Positions 27,856 to 40,259 of a stretch of DNA of 64,000 nucleotides are shown here, in pieces. Position numbers and translations under genes: made by a program. Each line of letters starts with the position of its first letter. Within the stretch, counting starts at the first letter, position 1. This DNA is from Chenopodium formosanum (taxonomy: Eukaryota > Streptophyta > Magnoliopsida > Caryophyllales > Amaranthaceae), in contig CM044862.1 in NCBI GenBank assembly GCA_024500155.1, forward strand, positions 25,814,501-25,878,500. Direction: 5' to 3'. The notes under the pieces are model-generated. The model saw only the letters and a list, made by a program, of their open reading frames with translations. It was not told the DNA's origin and searched no databases.

Positions 27856-30800
27856 GACCTAGATGTGATTTTAGGGATAGACTGGCTAGGAAAGTATAAG
27901 GCTCACATAGATTGTGCTGCTCAGAAAGTGAAATTGTTGGGTCCGGGTAATGTGACAGTGACTTATAGGAACGAAGGGAAGAATTCAGGGATCAAAATCA
28001 TTTCTGCCTTGCAGTTTCGGAATTGTGTCAGGAAGGGTTATCTTATATACATGTGTAGTGTTTAGGAAGTGGGAAGGGAGGATGAGAAGATAAAGAGTAT
28101 TCCAATAGTTGAGGAATTTCCGGATGTGTTTCCTGATGAGATACCAGGTATGCCGCCAGTAAGGGATGTTGAGTTCACCATAGAATTGCTACCAGGGACT
28201 GGACCTATCTCGAAGGCCCCATATAGGATAGCTCCTGCTGAGATGAAGGAATTGAAAACTCAGTTAGATGACTTGTTGGATAAGGGATATATTCGACCAA
28301 GTTCTTCTCCATGGGGTGCTCCAGTGTTGTTTGTGAAAAAGAAGGATGGAAGTTTGAGGTTGTGCATAGACTATCGGGAGCTGAGTAATGTGACAGACAA
28401 GAATAAGTATCCTTTGCCTAGAATTGATGATTTGTTTGATCAGTTGAAAGGGGCTGGAATATTTTTCAAGATAAATTTGAGGTCAGGGTACCATCAGTTG
28501 AGAATTGCAGAGCAGGACATTCTCAAGAGTGCTTTCAGGACACGTTATGGCCATTATGAGTTCACATTTATGCCATTTAGGTTAACTAATGCACCTGCAG
28601 TTTTAATAGATTTGATGAACCGAATCTTTAGGCCGTATTTGGATAAGTTTGTGGTGGTTTTCATTGATGATATTTTGATCTACTCTAAGAATAGGGAGGA
28701 GCATGAAGATCATTTGAGGAAAGTATTGTCGATCCTGAGGGAGCACCAATTGTATGCTAAGCTGTCGAAGTGTGAGTTTTGGTTAGAAAAGGTAGCCTTT
28801 TTGGGGCATGTGATTTCTAGGGAAGGAATTTCAGTAGATCCCTCGAAGATCAATGCAGTGAGTGAATGGCCAACACCTAAGAATGTGTCAGATGTTCGAA
28901 GTTTCTTGGGATTAGCAGGCTATTATCTAAGATTTGTGCAGGATTTTTCGAGGATTGCGAGGCCTATGACGAATTTAATGAAGAAGGAATGTAAGTTTGT
29001 TTGGACCCAGGAGTGTGAGCAAGCGTTTCAGACCTTGAAAGACAAGTTAACCTCAGCACCAGTATTGGGTTTGCCAGATGAAAGTGGGCAATATGAGGTG
29101 TATAGTGATGCATCAAAGTTTGGATTGGTTTGTGTTTTAATGCAGAATCGGAGGGTCATTGCATATGCTTCGAGACAATTGAAACTACATGAGGTGAACT
29201 ATCCAACCCATGACCTTGAGTTAGCTGCGATTGTGTTTGCTTTGAAAATTTGGAGACATTATCTATATGGTGCAACTTGTAAAATGTTCACAGATCATCA
29301 GAGTTTAAAGTACATTTACACTCAGCAGTATTTGAACTTGAGACAGAGACGATGGTTGGAATTTATGAAAGATTATAGTGTGAATATCCAATATCATGAG
29401 GGGAAAGCTAATGTGGTAGCTGATGCTTTAAGTAGGAAAACCAGTCATTTGATGAATTTGATGATTTTACCAGACCAATTGAGTGTAGAATTTCAGAAGA
29501 TGAATTTGGAAGTGGTGGAGCATGGGAAGGTCAGTAAGATGTTAAATACCTTGGCGGTGAAACCTTCTATTTAAGATGAGATTAGAGAAAGTCAGTTGGG
29601 GGACTCGAAGTTGAAGGCAATAAAAGAGAAGATTGAGGAAGGACAGGTTTTGGACTTTACTATTACTGATGATGGAAGTATTCGATTTAAAGGGAGATGG
29701 TGTATTCCACAACATCGTGGGGACATCAAGCAAAGACTGATGGAGGAGGCCCATAGCTCTCCTTATTCGATGCATCCTGGAGGGGATAAGTTGTATAAGG
29801 ATATGAAGAAGGTCTTTTGGTGGCCAAACATGAAGAAAGAAGTAGCAGAGTTTGTAGCAAAATGCTTAACATGCCAGAAAGTGAAGATAGAGCATCGAAG
29901 GCCACAAGGAATGGTCCAATCCTTGGAAGTACTAAAGTGGAAGTGGGATTCGATCGCCATGGATTTTGTGGGGGCATTACCAAGGACCAGGGCAGGGAAT
30001 GACACTATTTGGGTCATTGTGGATCGATTGACTAAGTCCGCAACCTTTATACCTATGAAAAACACTTGGTCTATGGATCAGTTGGGAAGGGAATATGTGA
30101 AGTTTGTGGTGAAGCATCATGGAGTGCCTATAGATATCATTTCAGATCGTGATTCGAGATTCTTGTCTAACTTTTGGAAAAGTTTGCAAAAGGTCATGGG
30201 AACAAAGCTATTGATGAGTACAGCTTTTCACCCTGCAACTGATGGTCAGACTGAAAGGACCATACAGACCTTGGAGGACATGTTGAGAGCATGTGTATTG
30301 GAGTATCAAGGTTCATGGGAAGACCACTTAGACTTGATTGAGTTTTCATATAATAATAGTCCTCATGCAAGCATTGGAATGGCCCCATTTGAGGCCTTGT
30401 ATGGAAGGAAATGTAGGAGCCCGGTTTGTTGGAGTGACATAAGTGAAACGGTTGTGCTTGGGCCTGAAATGATTGAAGAAACTGTTAAGCAAGTGAAGTT
30501 AATCCAGGAGAAAATCAAAGCAGCCCAAGATAGACAGAAAAGTTATGGTGATGAGAAGCGTAGAGATGTAGAATTCCAAGTAGGAGAGAAGGTGTTTCTA
30601 AAGATATCTCCTATGAAGGGGGTAATGAGATTTCGGAAGTTGAGCTCAAACTACATTGGGCCATATGAGATTCTTCAGAAGGTTGGGAAAGTAGCATATA
30701 AGTTGGACTTACCCAACGAGTTGGAAAGGGTGCACAATGTTTTTCATGTAAGTCAGATTCGCAAGTACATTCCTGATGTTGCACATGTGCTAGAACCAGA

Positions 30801-30999
30801 GACAATTGAGCTAGATGAGAGTTTGACCTATGAAGAAAGACCGGTGAAAATTTTAGATAGTAAAGTTAGAAGCACCAGAAACAAGGATGTGAAGATTGTC
30901 AAGGTTTTATGGTCGAACCATAAGGTTGAGGAAGCAACTTGGGAGGCTGAGGCAGAAATGCGTAAAAAGTACCCTAACCTTTTCATGGTAAGTTGTTAA
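27856..30999 (+). pseudogene. Chromovirus pol with chromodomain, copy 1
   Basis: In order: protease end (VILGIDWLGKYKAHIDC), RT (KGYIRPSSSPWGAPVLFVKK, then SGYHQLRIAEQD and the catalytic FIDDILIYSK near 28662), RNase H (EVYSDASKFGL ... NVVADALSRKT), integrase (zinc region HPGGDKLYKDMKKVFWWPNM, CLTCQKVK; DDE core with AMDFVGALPRT, ISDRDSRFLSNFW and ATDGQTERTIQTLE), GPY/F-type segment and C-terminal chromodomain (VKILDSKVRSTRNKDVKIVK, then LWSNHKVEEATWE). Stops at 28063 and 29572 break it. The first RT catalytic Asp is Asn here (FFKINLRSG against FFKIDLRSG in copy 2). A 9-bp deletion near 30630 removes three residues relative to copy 2. Confidence 0.92.
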
Positions 31000-31023
31000 G
31001 TTACGGGGACGTAACTTCCTTTT

Positions 31024-31037
31024 AAGGGGGGTAGAAG
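31024..31037 (+). other. Extra polypurine-like tract, copy 1
   Basis: AAGGGGGGTAGAAG, preceded by ACGTAACTTCCTTTT, lies about 165 bp before the true tract at 31191. The same pair occurs in copy 2 (38006 and 38174). It may be a duplicated or secondary plus-strand priming site. Confidence 0.5.
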
Positions 31038-31190
31038 GCAATAGAGTTTCGCGCTTTCCTTTGATGTCTTTATTAAGTGAATCTTTTGAGTCAAGTCCTT
31101 AGGTTGTGCATGAACTTACTAAATTTTAACTAATTTGGAGTATTAATTCGAGTTATTAAATAATTTTAATTTCGGGACGAAACTTCTTTT

Positions 31191-31203
31191 AAGGGGGGTA
31201 GAC
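31191..31203 (+). other. Polypurine tract before LTR 2
   Basis: AAGGGGGGTAGAC directly precedes the LTR start. It would prime plus-strand DNA synthesis. The second copy is at 38174-38186. Confidence 0.8.
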
Positions 31204-31539
31204 TTTAATACCCCTAATTTTTGAAAATATTTTCTTAATTAGTAATTTCTTTAATTAATTAAAATAATTAAAATTTCTAAATAATTAGTAATTTCTTTAA
31301 TTAATTGAAATAATTAAAATTTCTAATTTATGATCTTGGTCGGTCCGTATTTTTATTAATTAACGTTGTACGCCGTTTTTAATATTATTTTTCGGATTTT
31401 ATCTTAATAATACTTAACAACTTTAGATTAATTATTATCTCATGAATTACAACAAATCTTAGTTTTGATATTATCTATGTAATTTAACTTGATTTAATTA
31501 TCAAATCTAATTATTTTATTTATTTAAGAGTGATTTTCG

Positions 31540-31594
<55 letters not shown>

Positions 31595-33193
31595 AAAAAA
31601 TAAAAAATAAAAAAAAATAAAAAATAAGGGTTGGCCGTGAGAATTGGAGTAATTCCATTCAACAACCTTTGTTAAGTATCTTAATCTATTCTACTTCCTA
31701 TCTTATTAACACCTATCTTATTTATTTATTTATTTATTTATTTTCCTAATATCTTTCATTAGTTTCTTTTCTACATAAATTAACCTAGGCTAAATGACAT
31801 TCAAGTTCATTTAACTAACCAAACTTATCTAGTTTTCATACTAATCCTATACCTTCTTGAACTCTATCTTTTCCACCCTTAAACACTATAAATAGACCCT
31901 CAACACTTCACAAATTCCTCACACAAAAAATCAGAAATCCTCTTCTCTACTCTCTATCTCATCACCCCTTCTTCTTACTCTATCTAGCTTAAATAAACTC
32001 TTCAACCCATAACCAAGTTGTTGCCACTGAACAACCAACTCATCCGCCACCAACGACCACCCAACTATACTAATAGCACTTTTTTGATAAAGGTTAATAT
32101 TTAGGTAGTTCATGCACAATAGAATGGTGTTTTTGGTTTTGTGTTATTTTGTTAAACTTATATTAATTAAAGTTATTTTATTTGTGTAGGAGGAGTCTCC
32201 CGATCGTCGTCAAGTTTAGTAGTCGTACCTTTTTGTTCTCGTGATCAAGGTACGTATAGGTGGCTAGGTCCTTGATACAATTTTGAATGCGTGTGTTGTA
32301 TAATGTTTGTTTTAATGATTGTTTGAATAAATGTTGCGTATGAATATTTAAGTTAACAATTTTCATGACAAGTTAAAGTATATAATTTTATGATTTAAAG
32401 GTTTGATCTCTAAATGTTGATCGATTTAATAAAAGTTGTTTGATTTATAAATCACTTGGTTTAATTAATTTTAGCTCATTGTGAGCCTGAGTATTTGATA
32501 TTTTAATTGTCCCTCTACCCGGGACTGGTTAAGTAAGACCATGAGCTTTGTATGATCTGGTCTTTCCTCGAGTATAGTATAACTTGCTTGGGGGGTGTGC
32601 ACACTTAGGTGAGGAAAATTGGTTTAGAAATATATCAAAAATAAAGAAGTTTATAAATTGGAAATCTATTGGTTTGGAAAGTTTTTATTGATGGATATTA
32701 CTACCCTTGGAAGGTTTAATTATTTTTGGAAAGTTTTATTTTGGGAAGTGACTCGTGACAGGTTTAAATTTAGATGGCTATTTCGAAAGCATGTTTGCCT
32801 AATAAAGGTATTTGCATGCCTTGCATTTATACGTACTTAGCGTTTTTGCTAATCTGTTTTCCTTTTGTTTTGGTTCGCCCTGTTTACCATTTTGGTAAGC
32901 AGTCTTGATTTCAGGTGTGAAGTTGTTCGTACGCATACTAGAGTCGGGATTGGGATCACATAGATAGGAATTAATTTTATTTATGGACAAGTTTTTTTTT
33001 ATTAGCTTATTTTGAAGCAGTTATTATAATTATTCATATTATTAATAAAAGTTAGTTATTTTTACGCTGCAGTTTGAGTAATTAATTAAGCCTTACGTTT
33101 TCACGTGGCGGTAATACGCCCAAGTCTATCTCTACGGTATTTGTATACGTATAAATATAGTATTTACGTAGAGGGAGATTTGGGGGTGTTACA
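31204..33193 (+). repeat. Chromovirus LTR 2 (middle)
   Basis: Aligned to the other two LTRs throughout. Its first dinucleotide is TT instead of TG (TTTAATACCCC), while the end GTGTTACA is intact. A long (AT)n tract at about 31541-31591 accounts for most of its extra length. TATA box at 31887-31894. It serves both as 3' LTR of copy 1 and 5' LTR of copy 2. Confidence 0.92.
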
Positions 33194-33196
33194 AAG

Positions 33197-33208
33197 TGGT
33201 ATCAGAGT
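33197..33208 (+). other. Primer binding site, copy 2
   Basis: TGGTATCAGAGT three bases after LTR 2, identical to copy 1. Confidence 0.85.
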
Positions 33209-33445
33209 AGAACTAAGACCAAGAGTAGAACTTCAGAATAATAATTGATTGATTTCTTCCATTAATAGCAAATTGTTTTGTTTTGTAAGCCAACTAGTGG
33301 CCCTTATGAATTTGTAGTGACAAAATGAATTAATTATTTTAATAAGCCTATGTGGCTAAATATGGAGTTTCAATATTCAATAAGAGTTTTATGAATTTTT
33401 CTCATATAATAAATGTGTTTTATTTGTTATTTTAAGTTATTTAGG

Positions 33446-34828
33446 ATGTCTCTAAGAGCCGGAAATAGTAGACGCACTGGTTCCAAAATGAGTTCTACTC
33501 TTAGGAAGCTAACTACCATTGCTCAAAGCATGAGCCAACTGGTGAGTCAAGGGAATCGTAGCAACGACTTAGATCAATTTGGGGAAGTTTTTAAGAGGGT
33601 AGCAGCTGCAAAACCACCCACTTACCTTGGGAAGGAGGATCCTGCTAATTTGGAGAATTGGATAAGGGAATTTGACAAGTTGTTTGATGCCATTAACTGT
33701 CCTGAAGAATTGAAGGTTAATAATGTTGTTTATTACTTGAGGGAAGAAGCTGGCTTATGGTGGAGTCAAAACCGGACTAGGCTTTTAGAAACCCCTAACT
33801 TTGGGTGGGAAGAATTGAAGAAGGCCATAAAAGACAAGATTTATCCCGCCTACCTGAAGAAGCAGAAATGCATGGAGTTTACCAATCTGAGGATGGGGAA
33901 TATGACCATTAATGAATATTATAATAAATTGATTGAGTTGATGAGGTTTGCACCTGAGGTAGTACCCACGGAGGAGTTGAAAGCCCAAAGGTTCGAGCAA
34001 GGTTTAACCCTAAGTCTTCAGGGGAAGTTGGGAGGGGTAACCTTTGAAACACTAGATGAAGTCTATGGGAGAGCTGCCCACCTATATGGGATCCGAGGGA
34101 GAGAGTTAGAGAACTCAGCTGGAGGGAAAAGGAAGAGTGATGGGGGTTCACATGGAGTTGATAAGAGGCCTAGGATTGGGGAAAATTCTGGGGGAAGTGG
34201 GCAATTCAATAGGAGGGACAATAAGGAAAACCTTGGGAAGGGAGCTAATGGACAGGGAAATAACAATCATGGGAATGGAAATAACACAAGGCCTAAGAGA
34301 AGTTATTTCTGTAAGAGATGTGAGAAAAATCACCCAGGGAAGGACTGTGAGGGAAACCCTGTGACTTGTCGTTACTGTCAGAAACTGGGGCATCGGGAGT
34401 TTCAGTGCTACACCAAGGAGAAGGATGTTAAGATGGGGAAAGTCCTGGAGACCAATAACCCACCCAAACCACCCCAAACCAATGGATCAGCTCAGAGGAA
34501 TGGAACCAGTAGCGGTGCAGGAGGGGCCCCTAAGGGTCGTGTGTTCGTGATGAATCGTCGAGAGGCTGAGGCTTCTAATGATGTGGTAATTGGCACATTC
34601 CTTGTTTGTTCTTTGAATGCTAGAGTCATGTTTGATTCGGGTGCGTATCATTCTTTTGTTTCAAAATCTCTAGTCCAGAGATTAAAGTTAGAGAGTCCAT
34701 TATTAGTGTCTCTAGATGTTTCTATTCCAACTAGGGAGGTGAGAAATTGTTCTAAGTTACATAAAGGGTTACCTATCACCATAGCTGGAGTAGAATTTCT
34801 TTCAGATTTGATTGAGTTTGAGTTGTAA
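33446..34828 (+). pseudogene. Chromovirus gag and start of protease, copy 2
   Basis: Open from the ATG at 33446 to a TAA at 34826-34828. Gag core, Gly/Asn-rich spacer and a complete CCHC-type knuckle (TCRYCQKLGHREFQC) are all present, followed by the protease active site MFDSGAYHSFV. The closing TAA falls inside the protease, between the active site and the VILGMDWL motif, at exactly the position of the TAA in copy 1. Gag itself could still be made from this copy if transcribed. Confidence 0.92.
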
Positions 34829-37800
34829 GACCTAGATGTGATTTTAGGGATGGACTGGCTAGGAAAGTATAAGGCTCACATAGATTGTGCTGCTCAGAAA
34901 GTGAAATTGTTGGGTCCGGGTAATGTGACAGTGACTTATAGGAACGAAGGGAAGAATTCAGGGATCAAAATCATTTCTGCCTTGCAGTTTCGGAATTGTG
35001 TCAGGAAGGGTTATCCTATATACATGTGTAGTGTTCAGGAAGTGGGAAGGGAGGATGAGAAGATAAAGAGTATTCCAATAGTTGAGGAATTTCCGGATGT
35101 GTTTCCTGATGAGATACCAGGTATGCCGCCAGTAAGGGATGTTGAGTTCACCATAGAATTGCTACCAGGGACTGGACCTATCTCGAAGGCCCCATATAGG
35201 ATGGCTCCTGCTGAGATGAAGGAATTGAAAACTCAGTTAGATGACTTGTTGGATAAGGGATATATTCGACCTAGTTCTTCTCCATGGGGTGCTCCAGTGT
35301 TGTTTGTGAAAAAGAAGGATGGAAGTTTGAGGTTGTGCACAGACTATCGGGAGCTGAGTAATGTGACAGTCAAGAATAAGTATCCTTTGCCTAGAATTGA
35401 TGATTTGTTTGATCAGTTGAAAGGGGCTGGAATATTTTTCAAGATAGATTTGAGGTCAGGGTACCATCAGTTGAGAATTACAGAGCAGGACATTCCCAAG
35501 AGTGCTTTCAGGACACGTTATGGCCATTATGAGTTCACATTTATGTCATTTGGGTTAACTAATGCACCTGCAGTTTTCATAGATTTGATGAACCGAATCT
35601 TTAGGCCGTATTTGGATAAGTTTGTGGTGGTTTTCATTGATGATATTTTGATCTACTCCAAGAATAGGGAGGAGCATGAAGATCATTTGAGGAAAGTATT
35701 GTCGATCCTGAGGGAGCACCAATTGTATGCTAAGCTGTTGAAGTGTGAGTTTTGGTTAGAAAAGGTAGCCTTTTTGGGGCATGTGATTTCTAGGGAAGGA
35801 ATTTCAGTAGATCCCTCGAAGATCAATGCAGTGAGTGAATGGCCAACACCTAAGAATGTGTCAGATGTTCGAAGTTTCTTGGGATTAGCAGGCTATTATC
35901 TAAGATTTGTGCAGGATTTTTCGAGGATTGCGAGGCCTATGACGAATTTAATGAAGAAGGAATGTAAGTTTGTTTGGACCCAGGAGTGTGAGCAAGCGTT
36001 TCAGACCTTGAAAGACAAGTTAACCTCAGCACTAGTATTAGCTTTGCTAGATGAAAGTGGGCAATATGAGGTGTATAGTGATGCATCAAAGTTTGGATTG
36101 GGTTGTGTTTTAATGCAGAATCGGAGGGTCATTGCATATGCTTCGAGACAATTGAAACTACATGAGGTGAACTATCCAACCCATGACCTGGAGTTAGCTG
36201 CGATTGTGTTTGCTTTGAAAATTTGGAGACATTATCTATATGGTGCAACTTGTAAAATGTTCACAGATCATCAGAGTTTAAAGTACATTTACACTCAACA
36301 GTATTTGAACTCGAGACAGAGACGATGGTTGGAATTCATGAAAGATTATAGTGTGAATATCCAATATCATGAGGGGAAAGCTAATGTGGTAGCTGATGCT
36401 TTAAGTAGGAAAACCAGTCATTTGATGAATTTGATGATTTTACTAGACCAGTTGTGTGTAGAATTTTAGAAGATGAATTTGGAAGTGGTGGAGCATGGGG
36501 AGGTCAGTAAGATGTTAAATGCCTTGGCGGTGAAACCTTCTATTTATGATGAGATTAGAGAAAGTCAGTTGGGGGACTCGAAGTTGAAGGCAATAAAAGA
36601 GAAGATTGAGGAAGGACAGGTTTTGGACTTTACTATTACTGATGATGGAAGTATTCGATTTAAAGGGAGATGGTGTATTCCACAACATCGTGGGGACATC
36701 AAGCAAAGACTGATGGAGGAGGCCCATAGCTCTCCTTATTCGATGCATCCTGGAGGGGATAAGTTGTATAAGGATATGAAGAAGGTCTTTTGGTGGCCAA
36801 ACATGAAGAAAGAAGTAGCAGAGTTTGTGGCAAAATGCTTAACATGCCAGAAAGTGAAGATAGAGCATCGAAGGCCACAAGGAATGGTCCAATCCTTGGA
36901 AGTACCAAAGTGGAAGTGGGATTCGATCGCCATGGATTTTGTGGGGGCATTACCAAGGACCAGGGCAGGGAATGACACTATTTGGGTCATTGTGGATCGA
37001 TTGACTAAGTCCGCAACCTTTATACCTATGAAAAACACTTGGTCTATGGATCAGTTGGGAAGGGCATATGTGAAGTTTATGGTGAAGTAGCATGGAGTGC
37101 CTATAGATATCATTTCATATCGTGATTCGAGATTCTTGTCTAACTTTTGGAAAAGTTTGCAAAAGGCCATGGGAACAAAGCTATTGATGAGTACAGCTTT
37201 TCACCCTGCAACTGATGGTCAGACTGAAAGGACCATACAGACCATGGAGGACATGTTGAGAGCATGTGTAATGGAGTATCAAGGTTCATGGGAAGACCAC
37301 TTAGACTTGATTGAGTTTTCATATAATAATAGTCATCATGCAAGCATTGGAATGGCCCCATTTAAGGCCTTGTATGGAAGGAAATGTAGGAGCCTAGTTT
37401 GTTGGAGTGACATAAGTGAAACGGTTGTGCTTGGGCCTGAAATGATTGAGGAAACTGTTAAGCAAGTGAAGTTAATCCAGGAGAAAATCAAAGCAGCCCA
37501 AGATAGACAGAAAAGTTATGCTGATGAGAAGCGTAGAGATGTAGAATTCCAAGTAGGAGAGAAGGTGTTGCTAAAGATATCTCCAATGAAGGGGGTAATG
37601 AGATTTGGGAAGAGGGGGAAGTTGAGCCCAAAGTACATTGGGCCATAAGAGATTCTTCAGAAGGTTGGGAAAGTAGCATATAAGTAAGACTTACCCAACG
37701 AGTTGGAAAGGGTGCACAATGTTTTTCATGTAAGTCAGATTCGCAAGTACATTCCTGATGTTGCACATGTGCTAGAACCAGAGACAATTGAGCTAGATGA

Positions 37801-37981
37801 GAGTTTGACCTATGAAGAAAGACCGGTGAAAATTTTAGATAGTAAAGTTAGAAGCACCAGAAACAAGGATGTGAAGATTGTCAAGGTTTTATGGTCGAAC
37901 CATAAGGTTGAGGAAGCAACTTGGGAGGCTGAGGCAGAAATGCGTAAAAAGTACCCTACCCTTTTCATGGTAAGTTGTTAA
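34829..37981 (+). pseudogene. Chromovirus pol with chromodomain, copy 2
   Basis: Same domain order as copy 1: protease end, RT (FFKIDLRSGYHQLR and FIDDILIYSK intact), RNase H, integrase, chromodomain. Stops at 36467, 37088, 37646 and 37685 are private to this copy. The second integrase catalytic Asp is Tyr (IISYRDSRF against IISDRDSRF in copy 1). The longest open stretch, protease end through RNase H, runs 34838-36469. It shares one frame with gag from end to end. Confidence 0.92.
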
Positions 37982-38173
37982 GTTACGGGGACGTAACTTC
38001 CTTTTAAGGGGGGTAGAAGGCAATAGAGTTTCGCGCTTTCCTTTGATGTCTTTATTAAGTGAATCTTTTGAGTCAAGTCCTTAGGTTGTGCATGAACTTA
38101 CTAAATTTTAACTAATTTGGAGTATTAATTCGAGTTATTAAATAATTTTAAGTTTCGGGACGAAACATCTTTT

Positions 38174-38186
38174 AAGGGGGGTAGAC
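38174..38186 (+). other. Polypurine tract before LTR 3
   Basis: AAGGGGGGTAGAC, immediately upstream of the LTR. The extra tract is at 38006-38020. Confidence 0.8.
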
Positions 38187-40152
38187 TGTAATACACCTAA
38201 TTTTTTAAAATATTTTCTTAATTAGTAATTTCTTTAATTAATTGAAATAATTAAAATTTCTAAATAATTAGTAATTTCTTTAATTAATTGAAATAATTAA
38301 AATTTCTAAATTATGATCTTGGTCGGTCCGTATTTTTATTAATTAACGTTGTACGCCGTTTTTAATTTTATTTTTTGGATTTTATCTTAATAATACTTAA
38401 CAACTTTAGCTTAATTATTATCTCATGAATTACAACAAATCTTAGTTTTGATATTATCTATATAGTTTAACTTGATTTAATTATCAAATCCAATTATTTT
38501 ATTTATTTAAGAATGATTTTCGTTATATATATATTTATATGTTAAAAAAATAAAAAAAAATAAAAAAAAAATAAGGGTTGGCCGTGAGAATTGGAGTAAT
38601 TCCATTCAACAACCTTTGTTAAGTATCTTAATCTATTCTACTTCTTATCTTATTAACACCTATCTTTTTTATTTATTTATTTATTTATTTATTTATTTTC
38701 CTAATATCTTTCATTAGTTTCTTTTCTACATAAATTAACCTAGGCTAAATGACATTCAAGTTCATTTAACTAACCAAACTTATCTAGTTTTCATACTAAT
38801 CCTATACCTTCTTGAACTCTATCTTTTCCACCCTTAAACACTATAAATAGACCCTCAACACTTCACAAATTCCTCACACCAAAAATCATAAATCCTCTTC
38901 TCTACTCTCTATCTCATCACCCCTTCTTCATACTCTATCTAGCTTAAATAAACTCTGCAACCCATAACCAAGTTGTTTCCACCGAACAACCAACTCATCC
39001 GCCACCAACGACCACCCAACTATACTAATAGCACTTTTTTGATAAAGGTTAATATTTAGGTAGTTCATGCACAATAGAGTGGTGTTTTTGGTTTTGTGTT
39101 ATTTTGTTAACCTTATATTAATTAAGGTTATTTTATTTGTGTAGGAGGAGTCTCCCGATTGTGGTCAAGTTTAGTAGTCGTACCTTTTTGTTCTCGTGAT
39201 CAAGGTATGTATAGGTGGCTAGGTCCTTGATACAATTTTGAATGCGTGTTTTGTATAATGTTTGTTTTAATGATTGTTTGAATAAATGTTGCGTATGAAT
39301 ATTTAAGTTAACAATTTTCATGACAAGTTAAAGTATATAATTTTATGATTTAAAGGTTTGATCTCTAAATGTTAATCGATTTAATAAAAGTTGTTTGATT
39401 TATAAATCACTTGGTTTAATTAATTTGTAGTTCATTGTGAGCCTGAGTATTTGATATTTTAATTGTCCCTCTACCCGGGACTGGTTAAGTAAGACCATGA
39501 GCTTTGTATGATCTGGTCTTTCCTCGAGTATAGTATAACTTGCTTGGGGGGTGTGCACACTTAGGTGAGGAAAATTGGTTTAGAAATATATCAAAAATTG
39601 AGAAGTGTATAAATTGGAAATCTATTGGTTTGGAAAGTTTTTATTGATGGATATTACTACCCTTGGAAGGTTTAATTATTTTTGGAAAGTTTTATTTTGG
39701 AAAGTGACTCGTGACAGGTTTAAATTTAGATGGTTATTTCGAAAGCATGTTTGCCTAATAAAAGTATTTGCATGCCTTGCATTTATACGTACTTAGCGTT
39801 TTTGCTAATCTGTTTTCCTTTTGTTTTGATTCGCCCTGTTTACCATTTTGGTAAGCAGTCTTGATTTCAGGTGTGAAGTTGTTCGTACGCATACTAGAGT
39901 CGGGATTGGGATCACATAGATAGGAATTAATTTTATTTATGGACAAGTTTTTTTTTTTTATTAGCTTATTTTGAAGCAGTTATTATAATTATTCATATTA
40001 TTAATAAAAGTTAGTTATTTTTCCGCTGCAGTTTGAGTAATTAATTAAGCCTTACGTTTTCACGTGGCGGTAATACGCCCAAGTCTATCTCTACAGTATT
40101 TGTATACGTATAAATATAGTATTTACGTAGAGGGAGATTTGGGGATGTTACA
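38187..40152 (+). repeat. Chromovirus LTR 3
   Basis: TGTAATACACC to GATGTTACA. TATA box at 38842-38849. The AT microsatellite is short and interrupted (about 38525), unlike LTR 2. Followed by the outer target duplication CATGA at 40153-40157. Confidence 0.92.
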
Positions 40153-40157
40153 CATGA

Positions 40158-40259
40158 AATACTTAGAAATTTTCGAGTCTCATCCACTCATTCTAAATTA
40201 TTGCCGAAACAAATTCAGGAATTAAAATAGAAATCCTTCCCAGTGGAGTCGCCAAAAAC
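40158..40259 (-). other. Tat1 leader remainder and primer binding site
   Basis: Read on the minus strand, the LTR end CTACA at 40260 is followed after five bases by TGGCGACTCCACTGGGA (about 40239-40255). This is the PBS form common in Tat/Ogre-type elements. The remaining 80 bp are leader that joins, across the inserted chromovirus, to 24253. Confidence 0.75.

Larger units (their letters stand above)
24254..40152 (+). mobile_element. Tandem Ty3/gypsy chromovirus (LTR-internal-LTR-internal-LTR)
   Basis: Three LTRs of 1,967, 1,990 and 1,966 bp flank two nearly identical internal regions, each with PBS, gag-pol ending in a chromodomain, and polypurine tract. The outer ends TGTAATAC (24254) and GATGTTACA (40152) are flanked by the 5-bp duplication CATGA (24249-24253 and 40153-40157), so the whole array behaves as one insertion into the Tat1 leader. 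No duplication flanks the middle LTR. RT and chromodomain features suggest the Tekay/Del group. Both gag-pol copies carry five in-frame stops, one of them shared. Confidence 0.92.
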
